A DNA stretch of 64,000 bases from Puffinus mauretanicus (GCA_023333565.1 JAJKFH010000102.1:1054001-1118000), one strand, 5' to 3'. Positions 25,160-40,100 are shown, counted from the first letter of the stretch. Notes: a model not told the origin generated them from the letters alone. Numbers and translations are program-made.

Positions 25160-25776
25160 AACTGTGAATTACCAAAGCGCAGTCACTCTCCCAGGTGTTA
25201 GGCTGCGTGCTTGAAGGGAGGTAAAATCCATCAACTCGAGGTCTGCTTTATTCAGACAGGGAACTGCAGACCTCATCTGAGGCAGTCCTTTGGAAGAAAG
25301 GTACAGTCTTTCCTTGGAGTCAGTTTGCCTTTTAATTCTTTTAAATACTCTGCTCTCTGAAGAATTTTTTAGCTTTATCATCAGAAAATGTTCTACAGTT
25401 CTGTTTCTTATAGCATCTCATGTTTTACGCCTCCAAAAGGCAACTTGGAGGATTGTAAAAATACTCGTACACAGCTTCAGGGAGGCTGAAGGAAAATGTG
25501 CCCATTGCAATATAGGTGAATCTCAACTTGAGCTAGCCTCAATTTTCTGAAATTTGTGTAGGTGTTTTTCTTAGAAAAAAATACTAAGATGTTAATTTCA
25601 CAGACATTTTGTATGTTTGTGGCAGTGGATTCTTGTAGGAGGTAACCCTATAATACAAAGTCGTGTAGTGCATCACTTTGCTTAGTTTTGCAAAGCTATT
25701 TTTTCAGTCTAAGTTCTAGGGTTCTCACTTGAAACAGGCACAAGGAAGAAAGTAATTGTTTCCTTTCTGAAGCTTT

Positions 25777-25791
25777 AAAAAAAAAAAAAAA
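25777..25791. repeat. Poly-A tract (15)
   Basis: Homopolymer in intron 1, no retroposed gene recognised upstream of it. Confidence 0.9.
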
Positions 25792-28700
25792 CCCTGAAGT
25801 TTAACTTTTCCAAATGACTGGCAGATTAACCTGGACTAAGACACCACTCTTCTACCAGGTTTCTAGCCTGAGCAGAGCCAGAGTTCTGTAGAAGCCCAGT
25901 CTAACGATGGCAAGAACACCCTTGGTTCCACGTGAGTTAGAGCTTGTATAACCGAGATGCAGGGTGCTGTGCAACAACCGTAAAAGAAGGGGGAAGAGCT
26001 TGGAGTACCAGGAACAAATACCTGGTGTACTAGTTTGTTTTCAAAGCCTCAGCATTAAATTAAAAGGATAGTGCTTGTTTTTTAGTCTTGGGTTTCGGTG
26101 CAATCCATAGAGGGGTTCATATAGTATGGCTTTATTATTGTGTGTGTTCCCATCCAATTTAGGGCAGACAAAAGAGCATTGGGTCAAAATCCCAGAAGTC
26201 TTTGAGGGGTTTTTAAGCAGTTAGCTGCTCACAAATGACTGATTGCAGTAACTGCACCAAAACTTTCTTCTCCTCAAATTGAGAGGATTTCTCGATTTGT
26301 ATTCATATCTGCCTTTGGATGATTGCTGAAGCATTCTACCAGTATCTTGGTTGATTATGTTATTGCCATATTCTATGCTTACTGACTGTGGAAGTAAGCT
26401 TCCAGTTTTCTTTGTGACCCTTTAGATGCCTTGCTCCTCCGTGCTAGCTACATACTTACTGTGGTCTTCTTTTGAGCATTAATTTTAAGTAAAAAAAATA
26501 ATCCAGTGTTGGGCTCTGCTTATAATGTTCACGTGCAGTTTCAACTGAGAGGAGATTAATAATCCACCAAAATTGTTTGAAATTTTGATCTTTGCAATTT
26601 TGGGGTTCCTTGACTTTAACTCTTGAAATCTGTTTTAATCTTTACACTTTACTTACTGATCAGAAACTGAAGTCAGCTTGGCTTCAGTCACTTTGCTAAC
26701 ATTGCCTCTGTCTTATTATCATCAGAACGATGTGGACAAACTGTCTGAAGAAGCACCTTTTTTGAAGTAATTTAATAAAGCAGCTCATTTATAAAGGGCA
26801 TGTTGCTGAGCTTTCAATGGATTGAAGAATTTCATGAGTAGTATTTAAAATGACAGATTGCAAAAAGCATGAATGAAAATATTTGTAAGGGGGAAATATT
26901 TGATGTTTTGCTTGGAGGTTAACGATGTTACAGGAGTGCCTTGTGGGTTAAATTATTCTGAAGGCTGTAGTTTTCTTCTTGTAAGGAGACTGTGTACAAA
27001 ATGACAAGTTTGAAACAGCAATATAAATTTTATAGCTGTTAAAAGTATTTGCTAAAGGAGCTAGACTCTACAGCTAGTAGAATGTTTTAAGATTAAGTCC
27101 TATTTTATTGTTTGCATTTAGAATTAAAAGAAGGAACTTGGTATTCGTTGGTATGATGGGTACATCCTCTTCTTTCTCTAGGAAAATATAATTCTTGACA
27201 GGTTAGTGATATTCATTATGTGTGATTTGTATCAAAATACAATCTGGATTCACAAAGATGGACTGAAACTTAGATGTCATTGATTTTCCAGAATGCTATG
27301 GTTTGAGGATTGGTGAACCTTCAAAGTATAATTATTTTATTAGGGAAATGTGAATGACTTTCTTCCATGCTATATTACTCCAACCATAACTAACTGATGA
27401 TTATTTTTAATTGTATTGAAATAATGTTCCTTAGCAATAGAAGAGCTGTTCTTCTCTGTGTTCACGCGAGCAAGCGTGGGCATCCTAGGTGTCCCACCTC
27501 TCTAGAGTGTTTGAAGCAGTGCTACTGTAGTGCTCCCGGAATGCGGCTGCTTAGAATGATTATGCAGACTAAACTGTTTCTTTCATGGTTTGTCCAGAGT
27601 TAATAAAGGTATATCACAATTCTTGATTGCAAGGTGTATAACAGAATGGGGTGAAAACAGTTCGTACTTTTGCAGAGTCTTTGGGCATACGTTCTTTTAA
27701 GGGTCTTCTAGCATACCTCGAATGCTTCAGTTTCTTTAAAATTTCTGCTGTTTGGAAGGAAGCAAGATGCCAGTTGCTTTCAACTCAGTTAAACTACAGT
27801 GTTTAAGCATTGGAGCAAATTCTGTAGTAGGAATCTTGTGGATCAAGGACAGCACAAAACTTTGTGATAGTCTCTGGCAGCATGACTTTTTAATGCTGAA
27901 TAATGCAACTATACCTAATTTTTATATATGTGCTCTGTAGTGATAAAGTGTAAAATCTGAGAATATTGGTATGCTTCCTTTTGAAAGGAACTTGGGTTGC
28001 TGTTTATCGAATGCAGCTTGAGTTTCCAAGTTGCTGCTGATACTCTGGAGAATGTTGCTCCATATCCTTAAGAAAGCTCTCGAACTGCCTTGTAATGCCC
28101 CTTATGCTTGATGTACTGAACTGTGGAGGAAATAGAAGGAGAAAGAGCTGAAATTCTATGGGCAACCTAATGGTGGTGTTAGTATCTCCAGCAAGGGAGG
28201 TGCTGGCCAAGGCTCTAGTTTTTCTTGATCTGTGGAAGATGGGAAGATTTGATTTGAAGGAATTGAGTATTTCAAGGTTGCTTATAGATGTGCAACAAAA
28301 TCCTAACAAAGGTGTGGCTGATGGACTATCCTAGTTTACTTTGTGGCCTGTCTACATGAAGCAAATTGTGACTGAATCTAGTTTGAATATTGGATGCATA
28401 TTTAAATGTGTGATATCTGCCCTGCTGTGAGCATAGTGGAGCTGTGAAGAGCTCAGCAGCAGCTGCTTAGGGCCAGTGCTCAGCTTCAGTTACTGCAAGG
28501 AAATTGTTAAGGTGGCGTTAGCCTTCAAACGCTTTTATTCCCATTGTATATATTCATCTCAACTCCAGTTATTCTGAGTCAAGTGTGCCTCCTACTGTTG
28601 TCATTAGCACATCTCATAAATTGAGTGAAGTAGTAGTTAGAGCTACTGCTTTAATGGTCTTTAAGTAAGTAGAAGTTGGCAAGAGTGGTTATTGCTACTG

Positions 28701-31700
28701 TTTTCTATTGTAATTTAAAATAACTCTTCCTGTACAATTGTGTTACTGGTTAGTCTTTTTAAATTACATTTCTCATCAGCAAGTCTTTTGTCACCTCTGT
28801 ACAGTTCAGGTAACACTGTGGCTAAAATGTGATGCCTTTTCCTGTTGAGTTAAGTTTATCTATGCAAAGTAATACTCTTATGCCAAAGGTAGCAAGAGTC
28901 ACACAAAAGATTTGTAAAAGCCAAATCTTAGGGGTAATGTGTCATCTTATGAGTCCCTGTCTCAGTTTGAGTTGGTTTTAAATCAAGACATTTAACTTCT
29001 GGTTTATAGAACAATACAGGGTGGTGCAGTCACTTACTGGACTGCAAAATCTTGTGTCTAGAATTATTGCCCTGGGTTCTGTCATTCAAATTAGTAACTT
29101 TTCAAGTATGAAAGTGTGCTTTATGATATGGAAGGTAAATTGGGCTCTTTTTTGAACTATGTTGTTGCGTATTTGAAGACTTACCTTCTTTCATTTGGAC
29201 AGTGTCCTCTCCTAAAAGAAGCATGATTCAGAAGCTGTTAGTAGAAAGATATTTACGTTAGTTGAAAACGTATTCCTGGTAAACTGTGTGCGTTGGAGAA
29301 TGGCACCGCTTGTGTGATATGTGCTGTATCACTCCTGTCCTTTGTATTTCTTTGACAGAAAGGGTAGGTTAGTCAATCAGCAGTTACAGTTCATGAATGC
29401 ATCTTCTTGCTGGTATGTCACTTTGCTATTCTTACTCTGGCTTCAGTGCAGTGTTAGTCAGGTTATTGTGCTTAACATGTCAGCTGCTGAAGGGGTAAAA
29501 GGAGGTTGAGGGCTGTGTGTAAGCGAGATAGAGCTTCTGGGGGTAAGAAATGAGTTCGAGAGGTGAAAGTGGTGCAAGAAGAATGTTGTACTCATTACTA
29601 CTTTGAGGGGAAGCTGAATGTAAATTTGGTTACCTTTAGTTATAAATCTCCTGAGTAATAAACTAGTGTAGGTTACATGTATGCAATTCTGTTGCAGACT
29701 GTTAACTATAGACCAAGTGTGGTGTACAAATACTCCAACTTAAAAAATGGATTTTTCTTTACGTGGGCAGTAGTAATGAAAAAACAGTTGAGAACAAACA
29801 TAATGCCATAACCAAATGTGAACCATGAGATTCTGTAGTGCACTCCGGTAAAAATGATAATGCAACTGGTTGTCACTTTATTACAGGAAGTAGTGAGGTG
29901 CTAAATAATATTTCCATATGTCAGAATTTTTCTGAGTATAACAGTGTGTAGAAGCTAACTTAAAACTCACAATACAGGAAGTTGCTTGGATATGATGTAT
30001 ATCTTCACTTCAGATTTAACTGTACCTATCTTTATCTCTTAGACTTAAAGCTTTATTTAATACTGATTTTTAGGTCAGCAGACAACAATGGAATGTAGTT
30101 TTTATACTCTGGAGTATAGACTCCACTGCAGGCTCACCATGATAAATATCAGCTTACTGAAGTCAAAGTATAATTCTTAAAAATCTCTTTGCTTTCTGGA
30201 CTGGCTGAGCTGGGAATGTTTCAGAAGCTGCATGTTCAAGTCTGACAACCAAAAAAGGTCTTGTAACACATAACTGTGGCATCCTGTAGTCTTTTTTTTT
30301 TAAAGCTCATTGCATATTGCTCACTAGGAGGCCTGACTGCAAAGATGCTAGCTCTGATGCACAATCGTATAGCTACATTAAAGCAAAATGGAAAACCAGA
30401 TCAGAACCTATGGGCAATGAGGAGAAGCTGAGGAGTGTGGGCCTGGAATTCATCTGTCTGTTAAGTGCTATTGGAAAACGATTACATTCTCCTAGTTCTG
30501 GAGGAATAGTCAACATTCTGAAACAAATATACATTCTTTGAAAGTTCTAACCATGGTTTAATTCTGAATATTTAAAAATATATTTTATAAAACTTCTACT
30601 GAACAGATCAAGCTCAAGTTGAATCCAGTATGGTGACTCCCATGCCTACCCTGTTCTTCACATCAGTGTTTAAAATAACTCCACTAGTCTGTGAGCATAA
30701 CTGTATGTGGTTACAGCCACTCTAACAGCAGCGGTGTGCCTCCCGTTCATGACTACTTCTGGGTCAGATGCATAGTTGTCACAAATGTAGATTAATAAAG
30801 GTATGTGGCAATCTCTGTGAACATCATTCTGTCCTTATTAGCTCTCTTTCTGTTCTCAGCTCTACAAATTCCAAAATGCTGAAAGCAAAAAGCTGTAAAA
30901 CTCTGTGTAATCGATTTATAACACTTTCAGGTTACACTGGATTTCCAAGTGTCTTCAAGCGTGCACGTGTAGGGAGCTTGAAATTTTGTGCAGTAAAGTC
31001 TAAATTTTCTGTTGGTTTTCCATGTTGTAGGGTAGAAAAAGTTACTGGTACTTACTGGCTTCAAATGTCTGATGTGAAAATTTCTCCTTTCGCTAAGGAA
31101 TAAAACCCAGCCATATTCCTGAGTGGTTGTGCTGTAATTGATACAATTGACAGCTTGATAAATGACATGGGAAAGGAGCCAGACTAATTACCTGCAGAAG
31201 TATAAACAGTGGTCAGGCTCCCTCAGACTTTACAAAGGTGACCCTGAAAGAGAGAAGGGAGCTTTAAAGTACATTCTGGAGCTGCAGCTGTTAGGAGACC
31301 TCTACTTAGGAAAATAATCTTACCTCAAAGGGATATCACTTTTGGAGATGGCTGTGGTTCAATTTGTAACTGGCTGGTTGCGAGGCAATAAATATAATCG
31401 GATAAGTACATTCTGAAAATGCAGCATTTCTTATGGAAATAAACAGGTTCTTATTTGTCAGTTTGGGTTGGTTTGAGAGCTGCAGAATTAAATCTCTTAA
31501 ATGAGATTTGTTTTGGGCTGTTGTGGTTTAAAATAAAAACGCTTAGCTTCATAACTAAACTTTTGAAGGCTAAGGAAAAGTATTAGGACTATAATCTTTC
31601 TTTGAAAGGGGAAAAAACCCCCACCTGATAAAACTCCCTGGAGATACCCTGTGTAGAGTCCTTTGAGAGCTGTCTAGCAGAGTAATAAATAAAACAAGCA

Positions 31701-34700
31701 GTAATGGATCTGTGGTCGTCTCCATGGATGCAGTGCATGGTGCGGTATAGGTTCAGTACCTTTTGGTTAGAAACATCCCTCTGGGCCACATGTCCTTTTT
31801 CTATTTTGTTGTTGGGTTTTTTTGTTTCATACCAGCAGCTTGTTGTTAAACAGCACAGCTCTGACTGTCACCCAGGTTCTCCATACTGCATGTGACAAAG
31901 TTTGTACTAAGCAGTGGCAGCCTTGATGCTTCCTGTCATGCATCACCTCAAAACTCTCGCTTCCTGTAAAGATTAGCAACCTTTTTTTTTTTTTTGAGAT
32001 CATTAATTGGTTCTTCCAAGTCATGGTTGAGTTGAAATAAAAGTTGAGTATTTTTCTGTTTCCATCTTTAAGTTCACATTTTCAAGCTCGTCTTAGTCTT
32101 GAGAGTTATTAACTTATGAAAAATGGAAATGCAGACTTAATGACTGTAACATTTGGGCTATAAGAAAAAGAACAAATATCATGCAAGTTTGCAGTGCTTC
32201 CGCAGCTGGGCATAAGACTTTCTCTTGGCAGAGCACGTGTGGGTTTTTTTAATAGCAGATGGTAGAAAGTTACTGTTTTCGACTCTTAAAACTTTAGATA
32301 ATGATTCCATGGTTTTAACTTGATCATGATGTGTGTATACCAAGTCTGGAAAAACACTCTTCTAGTACACTTGAAGCAATTCCTATTCTAAATACCTGGA
32401 TTTGTTGTGCTGCTTGAAAATCGATTTCTCGGAATAGTTGAAGGCTTTTACATAACGTGAGGCATCTGAAAATCGTTTCAAATATGGTGTTAAAATTCTT
32501 GTCCTAACAAATGAGACTCAACTTTTTATACTGGCTTCATAAGTATTTTTATGGAAGGTAGTCCCCAGGACTTTCTTCTAGCTGATTTTGAGAACGATTC
32601 AGGCTATGTGCTGAAACTTAAACAGCGTTTGAATGTCTCTGGTCAAGATACTACATATATCCTTCTTTCTACCTTACTTCCAACTTCCTCAGCATATTTA
32701 GAAATTGTCATACCAGCACTTCTCAATGTGTGGTTTTTGGTTGCCCTCATTATTCCCCTTGGGAAAGCCAGGGGAAGTGAAGGGATGATTAGGATTGAAT
32801 CTGTGGCTCACTTGATGTCATCTTTGAGAAGGGGAGTTGGCTCACTTGTCTTATGGGCACAACCTGCAGAATACTCCTTAACTCCATGCAGGTAAGGGTA
32901 AACGTTGTGTTAATGATGTTCTATGCTATGTGATGCTATCCTCTTAACCCAAAAGGAGGTCCTTGCAACAATATCATCACAGATGTTTCCAAGTCGTCCT
33001 TTTTTCTAGTAAGACAGAGTAAAATAACTGGGATGGAATATAGTGACCAGAAGAATTCAAATTTGGTTCTCAAACATACTCTGAACTTTTCACCTGGTGA
33101 TGACAGGTGCATTGCATATACCTAAATTATTCTAAAGCACTTCCAGATTTGCCTGGGTATTTCCTAGCAGCACTGTATGTTACTTTGCATGGCTCACAAG
33201 CAACTTAATGTGCTCTTAGCTTACTTTTCAGCAAAGGGAACTGCAGCCTGCTAAAAAACAGACTTGCGTCTGTATTTTTTTGTCTGTTTAAGTATTTACT
33301 ATGTAAAGCAGTAAGCAATTTTTACAAGGATAACTCATTCTAAATCACTTAGGGAGGCAAACTTACCAAGCTTGGATTTATCATTTTAGGTATAAGCAGG
33401 ATCTTTGTTTGTTTGCATTCTTAATTTAGAAATCCTGCAAAAAGTAGGTTTATACTTAATGGCCATCTGTTTTGTAACTAAAATATCCATGAGCTTTTAA
33501 GTGATGTGTCAATGACACTGGAACTAATGCTTTGCCCAGGGCTGTTTGTTTTAATGTAGGGGCTAACATTTCTTTTTGTACTCAGTGTGCCCAAGAATAT
33601 GATTCTGAAATCATCTGGTTCACCTATTGGCAATAGTCTGGGCAACAATTCTCTGGACTATCTGTTCTCAGGGCAAGATCACTATGGTGCTTTTCAAGTC
33701 TTCTAATTTCATGAGTGGTTAGCAGGACTCCTTTTAGCATGTTACCAGTAAGATTAAAACAAAGAGGAAGCTTTGGCAAGTCTCATAACTTGTGATGTGG
33801 ATGCTACATTTTGAGCCATGGTTCAGAATGGTCCGTATCCTATCGCCTCTGTTAATAAGCAGTCATTGATAGAAACTTTCAATAGCTATCCACTGAACAG
33901 CTATTTTTATGCTTTAGGACAGCAGATGGTGTGGAAAATAAGCTTTATTAGACCCCTTATGAGGGAGAAGCTTCGTTGTTTCTGTTTAGCTGTTTTGGAT
34001 CATCTTTTTCATCTGGATGGTTCAGACATTCCTAATTTCATTGCATCAGTAGCTGAAGATAGTGGATTCTGGTAGCAGATTCGGGGCTAGCAACAGAAAG
34101 TAAAAAGCTACAAATGGAAAAAACTCGTTTAACTGATTGAGAGTTTATTACTACCATTTAGAAGAATTTGAAAAGAATAGGAATGCTGATCTCTTTGTAA
34201 TTGGGGTAAATCTGAAACAACTATGTAGGAATGCTGAGCTAAACGGAAGATAGTACAAAGCTGATACCAACAATTATGTGCATTTTATCTGGTTTTGACC
34301 AGTTAATACAGTCTCATGATAGTTTAAGACTATCCAACTGATGGTGTTACCCAGTTTTCCTTGGACACTTTCCTCTCTTGGAGTAACCCTGTGACTTGTT
34401 TCTGCTTTGCTGACTGTTGCTGGCAAGTCTATGACCCCAATCTGAATGTATTCTGACTGCTTCTATCCTGGCAAAGACTAATGACATACAAACAATAACC
34501 CACCAATATTGCTATTAAAAACTTCAGCAATCCAGGCTGATTATCTTCAGGATCTGCAAATCTGTGTACACTTATGTAATATGCATCTGCTAATGGCAAT
34601 TTCTGAACTGTTAGCAGGTTTTGCTTAAATGTTGCAAAGTATTACCATGTCTGTTTTCAAATCTGCTTCCTTTAAGTGAGGTTTTTATTCCTACAGATAT

Positions 34701-37043
34701 TTTCTGACATAAAACTATTTTTGGTTTGTCTCTTTCTTCATTCAGCTGCTTACGGTACGTTTTCATTTGGGAAATCTAAGTTGTGTATCTCTATAAAAAT
34801 GCAAGATGCTGACTTAATGTGCTCTGTTTTGGTATAGCTGGTTTGGACTCAGAGCTTTTGAGTCTTCCCTAAACAAAAAATATGGTAAGTGAGACTAAAC
34901 TTGAATCAGAGAGTCCTTGAGAAGCAGTCCATTCAGACAAGTATCCTACAGTAAGAAATACTGTCTGAAAAGTGATTGAAATTTCTTTTTATATTGCCCT
35001 CTCTGGATGTAGACAAGTAGAGATTGTGACAGTATGTAGAATGGATTGTGAGGGCATGGTTTTTATTTGCATTTATCGTGATTTGGGGCTTAGTGAGTTG
35101 CTAGGTTTGCCAGGAACAGTGTGCTAAAAATGGTGAAACTGCAGAAATGTAGAAATGTCTGATACAAAAATAACACTTTAAGTTTAGTTTTAGAATGTTT
35201 TTTTCTGTGGTTTTCTCTACTTCCTCTGCATGCAGCTTCAGCTTTTTTCTGCAGACAAGTGGCTCAAAAGCAGAATGCATTTCAGGTTATCTGTACCTGG
35301 GGAGGGTGGGTGGGGAATTACACAGGGCACTTGAATTTGAATTTTTTTGCCTCTTGATGGCAACTGTGAGCCAGTTCAGGTGATGGTATGATTTCTTTTG
35401 CTGATCTCATTATACAAGCCTGAACGTATCTGAGAGGTTCAGTATTTACCCTCAGGAACAGGAAAAAAAAAAGGGAAGAGGCTCTGGGTTGCTGCTGAAG
35501 ACTTAACTGCTGCAGTACATTAATAGATTGGTGCATGGTCTATACCTGAAAATCTATCATAAGAAAACTGTTTTTAATACTCAAGTTTCCTCTAGGAAAA
35601 CATGCATGTGTTTTCTATGGGCTCCCTTTTGGTTTTGTGGACTACCTGCTTGAATGTTCAGTGCTTTTCAGTGGTTGTGGCAACAAAAAAAAAAATGTGA
35701 GAAATCTGAGGAGGAAGAACAAGGAATTTTGGCTTCTCACGTTGTAGTCATCTTGTGTTTGCCGAAAGTGAAAAGATCCCAGGGAGTTCTAGTTTGAGTT
35801 GCATTTGTGCTTGAAGCATGTTTCATGCACAGAACAAATAAGTGGTTAACATCCTGTTGTTTAGGGACTGCATTTTTTTCTGTCTGTGTAGGAGAACAAA
35901 TCTTTCCAGTTGCTTTAGATTGTAATGCAACTGTTTAAGAATGGTCCTATAGTTTGTAATTTGTCCCTTCTATCTGTTAGTAATGTAAACAACTTTGTCC
36001 AAATGACCTATTCAGGTAGTGTGCCTATAAAGCAAAATGTGCTACAGTCAGGTTAGACTAATATAGCTTAATATGATATATTGTTCACTTCCTTTTCTGC
36101 TTTTTTGATAGACTGGTGATTTTTCTTATAGTTGGCGTCCCTAGAGTTTCCAAGGTGTTTGCATAGATGCATCAAATGGGATACAGGGTTTGTCATGGAA
36201 CTGTGTATGTATGGAGAGGGTAAAAAAAAAAGTGCCACAACAGTAATACTGCACAAATTACAGTGCAACTGAACACGACTAAATGTATGTGATAGCACTT
36301 ACTTCAAATAGGAAAAATAGCCAGTTGTCATATCTTGGGACTAGGGTTCAAAAAAATGTTTTTCTTCCTCCCATCCAGTATGAAATCTTACTTCTCAAAT
36401 TTGGGCGAATCCCAGAAAACTAAGCAGAATTGAAGTTTGATTTATTGGTGTTGGAGACACTTAAGTCTGTCATTACTGTTGACTTAAGTGGTTTCTTCTA
36501 AGGAACTTGGAGAGTTGAAAAGGCATTTACAAGACAAAGGTGAGGAATAGCAAAAAACCTTGTTTCTTAGGATGTACATGACATGAATTTTAAAGTTTAG
36601 GAACCAGGCAATTTTAAACAATTAATTGACTCTGAAAATTCCTATTGCTATGAATGGCTAGTTCATGAAAATATCATTAATATAATACTTATTTGTGGAT
36701 TTCTTCACTGCTTTTTGCCCAAATACCTCCCTTTGTATTCTTAGTTTACTAATATTTTATTGAACAAGCTACCTACTGTTGACATACCTCAGTTTCTCAG
36801 TTTTTTTTAGACTTGTGGATTAAATATTTGTGTAACTTACATGAACATGTAAAGTCATTTTATGCAGGTGTTCGGACTTTGAGCTGTATAAGGGCAGTAG
36901 CCAGTAATGATGGACAACTTGTTGCTATTCGTTGAGGGTTTTTAGTATTTTGTAATAGATTGTGAACCTACACATTTCATCTCTAAAGTAAAACTTTGTG
37001 ACCGTAATTTAGGTGTTTGAAAGAGTTTTTCTGGAACTGGAGA

Positions 37044-37113
37044 ACAGTGTTAGGTTTACGGTTGGACCTGATGATCTTAAAAGTCTTTTCCGACCTAAAT
37101 GATTCTATGATCT
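37044..37113 (+). mobile_element. CR1 LINE fragment, extreme 3' tail
   Basis: GTTAGGTTTACGGTTGGACC, GATGATCTTAAAAGTCTTTT and CCGACCTAAATGATTCTATG match the last 70 bases of avian CR1, the same subfamily type as the copy at 52.1-52.6 kb. Only the tail is present, as is usual for 5'-truncated CR1. It is in intron 1 and has no coding content. Confidence 0.93.
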
Positions 37114-38497
37114 ATCCCAAACCAGCATCTGTGGCCTAGCTAGTGGTAGATGACTAGCTGTTCCGGAAGGCTTTCTGGATCTGTTTTCTAAGATATATAG
37201 ATGAAGAGCTCTGAAGTGTTGAGTTGAATAAGAGTGAGAAAAACTTTGCAGAGAATTGCTGCCCCAAATGTTAGGAAAACTCCTCATGTACCTACGCTGT
37301 AAATGGTTTCTGCTTGATAAACCCATATTGTAAAAATCCCATTATTCCTTGGCATCTGGGAGAAAGCATCCTTAGGTCCTAAACCATGTAAATGGTAGGG
37401 TTTTGAATTTGAGGTTGCTGATAAAGTGATTCATAAGAATCTGCAAGAACTCTGGTAGTCCTTTTTTCACGTATGAAAACTAACACTAGTGCAAACAGTA
37501 ATTATTTCAAATGCTGAAGCAAAGAAATGGTTCAGTTTTGTGAAGAAAGCTTAAGTAGCTTTAGATTAGGTCGGGCTAACCAAAGGAAGTATGCCAGGAT
37601 CAGCTGTGCTAAAGCAGCTAACTGCACTTTCAACATCAGCAAAATAATTCCCAGAATTCTTTTTGTGGTAGCCTCTGTTATTTACTATTATTGCAAATTG
37701 CTGGTTAGTGTTCTGAATTGTTTAACTGAAGGTTTGCTTCACTACAGTTCCTCAGTGGTTTGACCCCTGTCAGAAAACAGTTGTGGCTTCTAATGTGGCA
37801 GCTTATAAGATAATACTGAATTTCTAAAGTATGCTTGCGTTGTGTGATTTTACTGTTGTGTCACATCCAAGAGTATATGTTGCTCAACTTCTGATCTTGA
37901 TAACTTTTTGCAACAAACCGCATGGTTTGGGTAAACTTGTAAAATTTGAAGGAGCGCAACTATTCTATCTAAAATCACTGATGAATACCAGGTAATGACT
38001 CAACTGATGTGCATGTAAACTAGGTTGGTGTGGATGAGTGCAGTTTAAAAGCAGCAAGCTGTAAGCATAGTGGTGATTTAAAGAGGAGTATGAAATCTGA
38101 GGAAGTTGGCATTGGAATTTAGCATGGAAAGAATGAGTTGGTTGACGATGTAGAAAACTATTTTCCACTTTCCCTTTGACTTCTGTCCTTATCTTCTCTG
38201 GCAATAATATGCAGGGAAATGGTATCTTTTGTTTTTCTTGTTCCTGTGTGGGAATGGTAATTGTTCTTGCTTCTTACCTGTTCAGGAAGTATTCTCATTC
38301 CTCCCCCCCAACAAAACACTGTATCAGTTATTGCCAATGTTGCTTTTTTGCTTTATTTTCTAACTTTGGCTTTCCTGAATCCTGCTGTGGTCCCTGTATA
38401 AGCCATCTGGCAAAACAAGGAGATTTTTTTTTTTTTCCTTCTCCTCCTTTGCACTCTGGAATGAAGCAGATTTTGTATCTGTGTGTTCGGCTACTCT

Positions 38498-38502
<5 letters not shown>

Positions 38503-38529
<27 letters not shown>
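38503..38529. repeat. Poly-A tract (27)
   Basis: Longest homopolymer in the window, in intron 1. A T-rich run (12 T) lies about 75 bp upstream at 38425. I recognise no retrogene or SINE body before it and see no obvious target duplication, so it may be simple expansion. Confidence 0.92.
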
Positions 38530-40100
38530 GCATGGTTAAAACTTGCATCTAAATTTTGACTCCTGGAGCTGCGTTTCTTCCAAACTTAGATTTTCCAGCT
38601 GGTAAATCAATCTTACCCATGGAAATGTGCTTACTTTTGTTCTCTTGGGAATTTGCCTTATACTCTTGCCTTCTCCCTTCCCCCTTCTCAAGCCAAATCT
38701 CTTTCCAGGAAGGGAAAAAAATCCATGGACTAGATTGAGCTTCAGCTGAATAGGGTGTCTCTTTTCAGATATACTTTCTGCTGCTTCTCAAATGACCAAA
38801 ACACAAGTGACAGCTGAGTTGTCTGTTTGTTGTGGGTCAAGGGCAGTCCAACTCAGCAGTTTCCCTTTCCTCTTCCCTGAGTTTTGTTTGGAAGCAGTAG
38901 TGATTTGCCATTCTATTTAGTCATCCTCTTGTCATGAAGACCAGATGGAAATACGTCAGTTGTTTCATGTATAAATACTCAGTCCAACAGCTGTGAGTTT
39001 ATCAGGAGTCACTGGGATCACAAGTTGGTGACCAAATTGTTAGTTCAGAGGGCTGTAAGCATTACTCTAACTTGAAATAAAACTGTACTATGAAACTGTT
39101 AGAAACAGTCTAAGACTCACTGAAAGAAGGAATGAAGTTGAACCACTTAAATCCAAATTCTTTTTTCATGTGAAGTTAGAATTCTTCCAGAGTATTACAG
39201 AAGTTCTCTTATACTGATGATAATGTTTCAGCCACTGATGGTGGATTTTGCTGATGCTGTTGCAAAAAGTAGCTAAAAGGATTGCTCTCAAGTCTTCTTA
39301 TTGTCTCCTTTCCTTTTGTAGTTTTATTAGGTAAGAACACTTATCCATACTATTACCCAGTGGTCTTTTGGCCAGTTGATAATCCTCAGTCTGTTTCAAT
39401 ATGGGTTTCTAGGAAAAAAGCTGAGATACCTGATGTCATCCTAGCTAACAATGAATGAAGTGTAATGAGATTCATAATAAATCTACTTGACATTGATAAT
39501 TAAGGGGGTTAACTTGACTTTGCAGGTTGCAGAGGGTTTTTGCTGCCATCCATGTGCAAATAAGCCTTGATTTATTCCAATAATATTGAGAAAGGGGGGG
39601 TGGAATTCTGCCAATGGCCATTGGCTATTTGGTTGCAAAATGCAATGTGTTGCATGGGCTGCTGAGCATAATGTGAAACAAAGTGCCATAAAAAAAACTT
39701 GAGTGCTAAGAACATGACTGAAAAAACACTTTAATGGGAGAATGGGCATGGTCATTAACTTAAAATAGCTTCTCTGCAGAAAACTAATGTAAAGCGAGAT
39801 TGTAGTTCTTGACTAGTGAAGACTGCAGTGTGTAGGACTGAAACAATTAGAAATAAAACAAAAATTTGCAGTAACTACAGACTTATGCTTAAAAAACCCC
39901 AAACAAACAGGGAAATGGGCCATGTTTTAGTCGAACGACCTGCTTCTCAAACCTTGAGAGGAGTTGTGCCTGTTGCTCTAAAAAGCTTTGTAGTTCAGAG
40001 GGGTACTTAAGATATTTTTATTGTCTATGGTTAACACTTTTAGGCAATGGAACAATAAATGCAGTTGACCACACTGTTAGCTCCTAGTCTCTGCAGGCTT

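Noticed and set aside
28004..28309. 101-codon minus-strand frame in intron 1
   Set aside because: No recognisable domain or splice context; length is plausible by chance in a 35 kb intron.
38176..38559. 127-codon plus-strand frame
   Set aside because: Reads through the 27-A tract as poly-Lys; composition and lack of homology point to chance.
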